Shown here: positions 1 to 3,603 of the stretch, piece by piece
How positions within the stretch are numbered: position 1 is the stretch's first letter
Layout: the number at the start of each line of letters is the position of its first letter
Assembly (NCBI GenBank): GCA_041652335.1
Contig: JBAZHL010000032.1
Location: 1-7,029, forward strand
DNA: 7,029 nucleotides
DNA from: 2-01-FULL-49-10 sp041652335
GTDB taxonomy: Bacteria > Patescibacteriota > Kazan-3B-28 > UBA10110
Direction of reading: 5' to 3'
The notes under the pieces: model-generated
The model's database searches: none
The model's input: the letters and a program-made list of their open reading frames with translations, nothing else
What the model was told of the DNA's origin: nothing
Made by a program: the position numbers and the translations under genes

Positions 1-125
1 GCGTCCGGAGTGGCATATTTCGGCATGGCTCCGCCGGGCAATAAAAAGATCTTAACCCGGCCGGGGCGCATAATTTGGGACACCACTTCAAGGCTACCGG
101 CAGTTATTAAACCATCGCTACCCAT
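1..125 (-). CDS. N-terminal fragment of a dUTPase-like protein (cut by window edge)
   Basis: This frame begins with ATG (complement of 123-125) and stays open to the left edge, giving 41 complete residues. The start is supported by an AAAGGAGG Shine-Dalgarno (complement of 133-140) exactly 7 nt upstream, the best type of site in the window. Residues 24-40 read VKIFLLPGGAMPKYATP, which resembles the opening strand of trimeric dUTP diphosphatases (VKI-x-LL...lPxYATPgaAGlDl), enzymes that hydrolyse dUTP to dUMP and pyrophosphate and keep uracil out of DNA. The first conserved dUTPase motif (AG-x-D) would lie just outside the window, so the family call rests on one short segment. The 23 residues before VKI would be an N-terminal extension. 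A second in-frame ATG at residue 19 lacks a comparable ribosome binding site. Gene identity is moderate; the presence of a real gene start here is quite sure. Confidence 0.6.
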   Translation of the reverse strand, partial: MGSDGLITAGSLEVVSQIMRPGRVKIFLLPGGAMPKYATPD

Positions 126-132
126 GATAGCG

Positions 133-140
133 CCTCCTTT
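133..140 (-). promoter_or_regulatory. Strong Shine-Dalgarno AAAGGAGG of the left-edge gene
   Basis: The complement of 133-140 reads AAAGGAGG, followed by 7 nt and then ATG. It fixes the start of the partial minus-strand gene and argues against any coding use of the plus strand here. Confidence 0.85.
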
Positions 141-160
141 AAGTTTCCTAATTATCAACC

Positions 161-188
161 CCCGCAGGTCTGCCTACCGGCAGGCGGG
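161..188. repeat. GC-rich intergenic hairpin (CTGCC-TACC-GGCAG core)
   Basis: CTGCC (170-174) and GGCAG (179-183) pair around a TACC loop. The outer arms CCCGC (161-165) and GCGGG (184-188) extend the stem after a 4-nt bulge (AGGT, 166-169), giving 10 pairs. Short palindromes of this CCTGCC/GGCAGG kind are common between genes in Patescibacteria genomes (general knowledge, not checked here). In the minus-strand transcript it would sit about 20 nt upstream of the Shine-Dalgarno of the left-edge gene, so it may form part of that gene's leader. There is no U-run, so it is not a canonical terminator. Confidence 0.6.
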
Positions 189-207
189 CAGGCAAGATTG
201 ACCTTGT

Positions 208-235
208 ATATTACCATACCCCAAGATAACGTCAT
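208..235 (-). promoter_or_regulatory. Weak candidate promoter for the left-edge gene
   Basis: On the minus strand the sequence TATGGTAATAT supplies an extended -10 (TG-G-TAATAT). Sixteen nt upstream of TAATAT lies ATGACG, a 4/6 match to TTGACA. The -35 would fall partly in the terminal GTCAT of the interspersed repeat at 231-343. Both hexamers are poor matches, so this is tentative. Confidence 0.25.
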
Positions 236-343
236 CCCTGCCTACTCGGGGATCCAGAAAATAACAGAAAGTTTTATTTTTCTTGCCTGGATCCTGAATA
301 AGTTATTTATAGGCCTACGGCAGCGAAGTGTTTTCAGGATGAC
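231..343. repeat. Interspersed two-hairpin repeat, copy 1 (113 bp)
   Basis: The unit is bounded by inverted ends GTCATCCCTG (231-240) and CAGGATGAC (335-343). The left half folds through GGATCCAG (250-257) and CTGGATCC (287-294), with further A/T pairing inside (256-264 with 274-283). The right half folds through ATCCTGAA (291-298) and TTCAGGAT (333-340), so the two hairpins share a few bases. The stretch 285-346 matches 3471-3534 at 59 of 64 aligned columns (three substitutions, two single-base gaps). This is a REP/MITE-like non-coding element. It lies about 36 bp from the terminator of the RRM gene, as copy 2 lies next to gene ends. Confidence 0.8.
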
Positions 344-378
344 AAAAGGGGCGTGGGAATGACAATATGGATATAACC

Positions 379-408
379 AAAAACCCGAGCCTTGAGGGGC
401 TCGGGTTT
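379..408 (-). terminator. Rho-independent terminator of the RRM gene
   Basis: A perfect 10-bp stem, AAACCCGAGC (381-390) with GCTCGGGTTT (399-408), encloses an 8-nt loop. On the minus strand the stem is followed by a run of five U (complement of 379-383, partly in the stem). It lies about 40 nt downstream of the RRM stop codon and is correctly oriented for that gene. Confidence 0.85.
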
Positions 409-448
409 AGGTTTTAATTGAAGTTAATCAATTAATCTGTCGGGGCGA

Positions 449-766
449 TTACCGACGGCCGTAGCCGCCGCCATTGCCACCACGGCTGCCACCACCGAAA
501 CCGGGGCGATCAACCTTGGGACGAGCAATGTTCACCGAGATAGTGCGACCGTCGAGCTCTTTGCCATTGAGTTCATCAATAGCCTTCTGAGCTTCTTCTT
601 CGGTAGCCATCTCGACGAAACCAAAGCCCTTGGAACGACCGGACATGCGATCGATGATCACAGTCGCGGATTCCACGGTACCAACGCCAGCAAAAAACTC
701 GCGGAGGTTATCGTCCGTAGTAGCATAGTTCAATCCACCGACAAACAATTTCTTGTTGTTATCCAT
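449..766 (-). CDS. Small single-RRM RNA-binding protein with Gly/Arg-rich tail
   Basis: This 105-residue protein is a single RNA recognition motif plus a short tail. RNP2 is LFVGGL (7-12) and RNP1 is KGFGFVEM (46-53), with the RNA-stacking aromatics F8, F48 and F50 all present. Residues 86-105 are rich in Gly and Arg (RPGFGGGSRGGNGGGYGRR), the layout of cyanobacterial Rbp cold-induced proteins and of plant glycine-rich RNA-binding proteins. It is expected to bind single-stranded RNA in the cytoplasm, as an RNA chaperone or stability factor; the target cannot be read from sequence. The gene is monocistronic, with its own promoter at 872-899 and a terminator at 379-408. Shine-Dalgarno is weak: only AAGG about 12 nt before the ATG. 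A long leader that can pair across the start codon suggests post-transcriptional control (see the leader entry). Family assignment is very sure. Confidence 0.96.
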   Translation of the reverse strand: MDNNKKLFVGGLNYATTDDNLREFFAGVGTVESATVIIDRMSGRSKGFGFVEMATEEEAQKAIDELNGKELDGRTISVNIARPKVDRPGFGGGSRGGNGGGYGRR

Positions 767-855
767 GTGAGATCTAAACCTTACTTACTTAATATACGTA
801 GGGCGGTCCGCATCTCACACGGCCGAACGTTATACACTTTCTAACCTGTTGAGAT
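766..855 (-). promoter_or_regulatory. Structured 5' leader of the RRM gene with competing hairpins
   Basis: From the predicted start near 865 the transcript has about 100 nt before the ATG. TGTGAGAT and ATCTCACA (minus strand, complements of 812-819 and 766-773) form a perfect 8-bp inverted repeat whose downstream arm ends on the A of the start codon and whose loop holds the only AAGG. An earlier ATCTCA (complement of 850-855) can pair with the same central arm. The pairings exclude each other, which is the topology of a translational switch or thermosensor. Long structured leaders are known for cold-shock mRNAs. Function here is inference. Confidence 0.4.
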
Positions 856-871
856 TACCTACTCCACCGAT

Positions 872-899
872 ACTATACAGAACGGGCTAAAAAAGTCAA
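872..899 (-). promoter_or_regulatory. Sigma-70-type promoter of the RRM gene
   Basis: On the minus strand the -35 is TTGACT (complement of 894-899), the spacer is 16 nt, and the -10 is TATAGT (complement of 872-877). Five of six bases match consensus in each hexamer. Transcription would start near 865. The TTGAC of the -35 lies inside one copy of the direct repeat flanking the inverted-repeat element at 902-963. Confidence 0.7.
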
Positions 900-970
900 G
901 CCCAGTAGTGAAAATTAGCGCGGCTACGCCGCACGATGAAATCACGCTAATTTCTACTACTGGGTCAAGC
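895..970. mobile_element. MITE-like 62-bp inverted-repeat element with 7-bp flanking direct repeats
   Basis: CCAGTAGTGAAAATTAGCG (902-920) and CGCTAATTTCTACTACTGG (945-963) are inverted repeats matching at 17 of 19 positions. A small inner hairpin, GCGGC-TAC-GCCGC, lies at 920-932. The element is flanked by direct copies of GTCAAGC at 895-901 and 964-970, the signature of a target-site duplication. One copy holds the TGA stop of the Nudix gene and the other holds the -35 TTGAC of the RRM promoter. The element codes for nothing. An alternative is a long 3'-end hairpin acting as a terminator: six U follow on the minus strand (888-893), but 7 nt beyond the stem, which is not canonical. Confidence 0.6.
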
Positions 971-1399
971 TGAGGCCGGGTTTTGACCCAAATAAGTTAG
1001 AGCCTGATCTAACACCTGCTGTGCAGCGGGAAAACTGATCAATTTGCGCGCCTCTTCGGGGGTTACCCATCGATAATCTCGCAACTCTTCCTCTAAAATT
1101 TTAACCGTTGGATCCCCTACCCAACCCAAGAAATATTTGACCGTTTTATGGATTATCCCCTCCGTACCGTGGCCTCTGAACTGATAATTTTCGGTGGCAC
1201 TCCACTCGGGCACTAACTTAACTTCCGAAATGCTGGTTTCTTCTAACAGCTCCCTAAGAGCCGATTCAATCTCTGTCTCGTCTCCCTCGGGATGCCCTTT
1301 AGGAAAAGACCAGTGACCCACATTATGGCGCACTAATAGAAACTTTATCTGGTTGCCCTCTCGATAGATTGGTACCACCCCAAATGATCGCTGTTCCAT
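965..1399 (-). CDS. Nudix hydrolase, Ap4A hydrolase (NUDT2/MutT)-like
   Basis: This 144-residue protein is a full-length single Nudix domain. The Nudix box spans residues 35-57: G35, E41, then R49-E50-L51-L52-E53-E54, with the metal-binding E50, E53 and E54 present. The usual Gly near the end of the box is Ser56 (EETSI instead of EETGI). Two features point to diadenosine tetraphosphate hydrolases rather than MutT proper: HWSFPKGH (29-36) just before the box, and the later ELRDYRWVTPEEA segment, like the HxxYRWL part of human NUDT2. The expected reaction is cleavage of Ap4A to ATP and AMP in the cytoplasm, clearing a stress nucleotide. It starts at ATG 29 nt after the CAP gene and is very probably co-transcribed with it; only a weak purine stretch (GAGAAGATAAGAG) precedes the ATG. 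Its TGA stop lies in a duplicated GTCAAGC at the edge of the inverted-repeat element. Substrate is inferred; the family is sure. Confidence 0.92.
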   Translation of the reverse strand: MEQRSFGVVPIYREGNQIKFLLVRHNVGHWSFPKGHPEGDETEIESALRELLEETSISEVKLVPEWSATENYQFRGHGTEGIIHKTVKYFLGWVGDPTVKILEEELRDYRWVTPEEARKLISFPAAQQVLDQALTYLGQNPASA

Positions 1400-1428
1400 A
1401 CTCTTATCTTCTCACGATACAGACAAAA

Positions 1429-2292
1429 TTATTTGCGATACTGGGATAATCGTTCACGAATTAATAGAATCGAGCGCTCATCGATAATAAAGCCCATAGC
1501 GGCTAAGATCATAATGGCCCAGAGCGGCCAGATCACTCCTGCCACACCACCAGTAGAAACTGGTGGCTGAAGAACTTGAGCCACCTCGACCGTTGTGGAG
1601 GGTTTTAACTCTGGCAGTTCGACCGTTAACTGTACGGGGGTATTAACTAACACCGGCTCTGATTGAGTGGATGCATTAACCGTACTAATTTCTGATATAC
1701 CAGCTACTTGCTCAATTAACGGAGCTACTACCGCTGTCATTTTGCTAATATCTTTAGCAGTCTGAGTAGCCTCCACACCAAAATGTTGCACAATAAATAA
1801 GGTCTCCCGATCTTCGTACCAGCCACTGGCCATTCCGATACCTATATCCGTGAACTTAGGCTCAACTAAATTTTTGTAGTGAGTTGGACTGTTGATCCAG
1901 GCATTCATCAACCGATCAATATTGCTATACCCTTTGGCGATATTCTCACCAGCTAACGAATAAACGTAGCCCTGAGGAGTAATCCAGTAGTTCATTCGAT
2001 TGCCGCTCGCATCTGCGTGGGCAAAGTAACCCTTGGTGGCCATATCACTGGCTTTAGCGGCCGCTGAACGCATTAGGCGGCTATCGGTGGTTAGCGCCGG
2101 CAGACCAACCCCAGCTCGAACTTGATTGGTTCTACTAATGATGGCTGCTTCCTGGCCAATTAGGTCGTTAGCAAAAGCAGTTGGAGCTCCACCGGCTAAG
2201 GCAATTGAGAAAAACAGCGCCGAGAGCACAGTTTTGGCTGTCGTTTGCGCTACGCTGACAACAAAGTAATTTAATTTGTTTTTGTTTTGCAC
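1429..2292 (-). CDS. Exported, membrane-anchored CAP (SCP/YkwD-like) domain protein
   Basis: This 287-residue protein has an N-terminal signal segment (hydrophobic 22-36, AFA site ending at residue 41), a CAP domain at about 45-173, a Ser/Thr/Val/Pro-rich linker at about 175-250, and one C-terminal membrane helix (about 251-270, through VIWPLWAIMILAAMGF) with a basic tail ending QYRK. CAP hallmarks are visible: N56-x-x-R59, FAH at 90-92, GENIAKG at 115-121, the SPTHYKNL block at 135-142 with His138, and VQHFG at 168-172. H92, E116 and H138 match the His/Glu cluster of the CAP pocket. Bacterial YkwD-type proteins are extracellular and of mostly unsettled function. The start is GTG: an in-frame stop lies upstream, no ATG is available, and the next Met is residue 74. 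It is the first gene of an operon with the Nudix gene. A full-consensus promoter suggests strong expression. There is no LPxTG motif; the helix should hold the domain outside the membrane. Confidence 0.93.
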   Translation of the reverse strand: MQNKNKLNYFVVSVAQTTAKTVLSALFFSIALAGGAPTAFANDLIGQEAAIISRTNQVRAGVGLPALTTDSRLMRSAAAKASDMATKGYFAHADASGNRMNYWITPQGYVYSLAGENIAKGYSNIDRLMNAWINSPTHYKNLVEPKFTDIGIGMASGWYEDRETLFIVQHFGVEATQTAKDISKMTAVVAPLIEQVAGISEISTVNASTQSEPVLVNTPVQLTVELPELKPSTTVEVAQVLQPPVSTGGVAGVIWPLWAIMILAAMGFIIDERSILLIRERLSQYRK

Positions 2293-2304
2293 TGCTTGCC
2301 GATT

Positions 2305-2324
2305 ACAGGTTAGTTTTTACCTGT
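2305..2324 (-). promoter_or_regulatory. Inverted repeat at the predicted transcription start of the CAP operon
   Basis: ACAGGT (2305-2310) and ACCTGT (2319-2324) form a perfect 6-bp inverted repeat with an 8-nt AT-rich spacer. It begins at the predicted transcription start, 7 nt after the -10 box, and ends about 12 nt before the GTG. It could be an operator or a 5'-terminal hairpin in the mRNA; sequence alone does not choose. Confidence 0.4.
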
Positions 2325-2330
2325 TTGTTT

Positions 2331-2359
2331 ATTATAACATACTTAATGATATTTGTCAA
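2331..2359 (-). promoter_or_regulatory. Full-consensus extended -10 sigma-70 promoter of the CAP-Nudix operon
   Basis: On the minus strand the -35 is TTGACA (complement of 2354-2359), the spacer is exactly 17 nt, and the -10 is TATAAT (complement of 2331-2336) preceded by TG-T, an extended -10. Every consensus position is met. Transcription would start near 2324, about 32 nt before the GTG. Confidence 0.9.
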
Positions 2360-2383
2360 TAACTGCTACTCCCCGATGAGAGC

Positions 2384-2389
2384 TATAAT
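2384..2389 (+). promoter_or_regulatory. Candidate -10 (TATAAT) for the plus-strand pseudopilin-like gene
   Basis: A perfect TATAAT lies 40 bp upstream of the ATG at 2430. At 16-18 bp upstream there is no recognisable -35 (for example AACTGC at 2361-2366), and there is no extended TG. If used, the promoter is weak or activator-dependent, and its -35 region would abut the -35 of the divergent CAP promoter. Confidence 0.35.
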
Positions 2390-2415
2390 GTGAGTGTTGT
2401 AGTCTGCTTGCATAG

Positions 2416-2422
2416 AGGAGGT
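2416..2422 (+). promoter_or_regulatory. Strong Shine-Dalgarno AGGAGGT
   Basis: AGGAGGT is followed by 7 nt and then ATG at 2430. It decides the start of the plus-strand secreted protein and rules out the overlapping alternative frames. Confidence 0.9.
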
Positions 2423-2429
2423 ATCATCA

Positions 2430-3350
2430 ATGCAAGCCCGCACGTTGACTTTTCTGATCATCCTATCGCTTGTGGTAGGATTTGTGGCAAGCACCCAGCC
2501 GGCGCTGGGCGCGACAGAGGACGGGCCGCTTCCGGCGCCCGAGCTGAGGCAGCAGATCCAAGCGGGAGTGCGAACCATCGCAGCAGCTGAGTTTGCGTTC
2601 TACGCCAAATCTCATAGTTATGCTGACGAACGGGATCTGGTCGCTAACGAGTACCTCTCGGAGAAGATGTTTGACCTGCGTGAAAATGGCGACATCTCAT
2701 ACGAGATCGCACTGTATCGAAACGCTGAAGGAGAACCACGGCGGTTTATCGTCTTTGGCCGAAGCGGCGGTTCGTTACCTCGCACCGCTTGGCTAATCGA
2801 TGAGACCGGTCTGGTGCGAGAAGCCAACTGGCACAGATCGGCACAGTGGTACTTGGAGATCGAACCATTTTTCTCCAAGATCGATGACTGGGCGGCTCAG
2901 GCCGACGCCGTTAGCCGCAATGGTCTGTTTAATGTTCAACTGGCGGTGGAGCGCTGGACGATAGATCATAGTAAGAAGGGTGGCACAGTTCGGTATCCGA
3001 CGAGCATCGAAGCAGTAGTCATCGACGGCTACATTAGCTCCGGGTACTATGCTAACCCACTGCGCTCAGATAGCTACGACGAGCTCACCGCCATAGCCAT
3101 GCCTATGGGCGAATGGTCGCCGGGTGACTTTAGCTATGTGCCTCATGTGTATCAATCGGCAGCTGGCGAATGGTTAGCTGATGGCTACATGCTAATTGGA
3201 TACTCCACTCGTCGTCACAGCCGCGTTGGAAAACCCGAAGATCTGAGGAAGCACGGTATCTCCATTGTGCTGGCATCGGATGAACGTGCCAGCGATTGGT
3301 TTCAAAAAGCGATAGCTGAGCCTGATGACATAAAGCAACCAGGCAAGTGA
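2430..3350 (+). CDS. Secreted protein with two pseudopilin-like (GspG-type) halves
   Basis: This 306-residue protein starts with a signal peptide (hydrophobic 7-20, likely cleaved around ALG-A at 25-28). Two similarly built segments follow. The first, about 42-135, has AEFAFYAKSHSYAD then LVANEYLSE. The second, about 158-262, has NVQLAVERWTIDH, YPTSIEAVV, DGYIS, ANPL, then EWSPGDFSYV and GYMLIGYS. The pattern (helix with A-x-E-x-F/W-x-x-x, a YP/YAD turn, a GYI strand, NP, PGxFxYxP, GYxLxGY) resembles the globular part of type II secretion/type IV pseudopilins. The prepilin peptidase motif (G-F-T-L-x-E) is absent, so it should be an exported soluble relative, not a pilus subunit. No enzyme motif is seen. 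It stands alone on the plus strand, with a strong ribosome binding site and a strong terminator at 3374-3404. The start is firm; the family call is an inference from pattern. Confidence 0.72.
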   Translation: MQARTLTFLIILSLVVGFVASTQPALGATEDGPLPAPELRQQIQAGVRTIAAAEFAFYAKSHSYADERDLVANEYLSEKMFDLRENGDISYEIALYRNAEGEPRRFIVFGRSGGSLPRTAWLIDETGLVREANWHRSAQWYLEIEPFFSKIDDWAAQADAVSRNGLFNVQLAVERWTIDHSKKGGTVRYPTSIEAVVIDGYISSGYYANPLRSDSYDELTAIAMPMGEWSPGDFSYVPHVYQSAAGEWLADGYMLIGYSTRRHSRVGKPEDLRKHGISIVLASDERASDWFQKAIAEPDDIKQPGK

Positions 3351-3373
3351 GCTACGAGGGGCAAACAAGTACG

Positions 3374-3404
3374 GCCCGCGGGGTAATCCCGCGGGCTATT
3401 TTTT
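3374..3404 (+). terminator. Strong rho-independent terminator of the pseudopilin-like gene
   Basis: GCCCGCGGG (3374-3382) pairs perfectly with CCCGCGGGC (3388-3396) around a 5-nt loop. It is followed by TA and a run of six T (3399-3404), 24 nt after the TGA stop. Confidence 0.93.
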
Positions 3405-3412
3405 ATACTTGT

Positions 3413-3531
3413 GTCATTCCGGACCCTGGCCGCGTCCCGCGACCGCGGGCAGGCTTGATCCGGAATCCAGGCCTGGGTCCTGAATAAGTTATTTTATAGA
3501 GCCTACGGCAGTAAAGTGTTTTCAGGATGAC
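3413..3531. repeat. Interspersed two-hairpin repeat, copy 2 (119 bp)
   Basis: The second copy of the unit at 231-343 is bounded by GTCATTCC (3413-3420) and CAGGATGAC (3523-3531). The left hairpin is formed by GGACCCTGGCC (3421-3431) with GGCCTGGGTCC (3470-3480), one T-T mismatch. An inner CCCGCG-AC-CGCGGG lies at 3436-3449. The right hairpin is TCCTGAA (3478-3484) with TTCAGGA (3521-3527). Right halves of the copies are nearly identical, while the left halves differ in sequence but keep the fold. It lies between two convergent genes, right after one terminator and just before the other. Confidence 0.8.
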
Positions 3532-3546
3532 AAATGGTGTAAATTT

Positions 3547-3580
3547 ATCTAAAACCCCCGATTGCTCTGGGGCCTTAGAT
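3547..3580 (-). terminator. Probable terminator of the giant surface-protein gene
   Basis: On the minus strand, about 25 nt after the TAA stop, TTAGAT/ATCTAA outer arms (3547-3552 with 3575-3580) surround a CCCC/GGGG stem (3556-3559 with 3569-3572). TTTT follows the G-rich arm. If the inner stem forms alone it is a conventional intrinsic terminator with a short U-run. Confidence 0.6.
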
Positions 3581-3603
3581 GTTTTAGTTTGCGTTAAACG
3601 ATT

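Noticed and set aside
10..201. Plus-strand open frame of 63 codons at the left end
   Set aside because: It lies antisense to the left-edge gene start, runs through the GC hairpin repeat, has no Shine-Dalgarno, and its composition resembles no protein family.
231..343. CRISPR array suspected from repeated sequence (231-343 and 3413-3531)
   Set aside because: There are only two copies, about 3 kb apart and over 100 bp long, with no regular spacers.
901..964. Simple intrinsic terminator for the Nudix gene as the sole explanation of the hairpin
   Set aside because: The six-U run begins 7 nt past the stem, and the exact flanking 7-bp direct repeats are better explained by insertion, although it may still reduce read-through.
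2366..2878. Open frames overlapping the start of the pseudopilin-like gene (2366-2578 minus, 2390-2590 plus, 2593-2796 plus, 2618-2878 minus)
   Set aside because: The frame starting at 2430 has the ideal ribosome binding site, a signal peptide and domain-like sequence; the others have none of these.
965..3350. Alternative genetic code 25 (UGA = Gly) as in some Patescibacteria
   Set aside because: The Nudix gene and the pseudopilin-like gene both end naturally at TGA at the expected length, and no in-frame TGA interrupts any gene.
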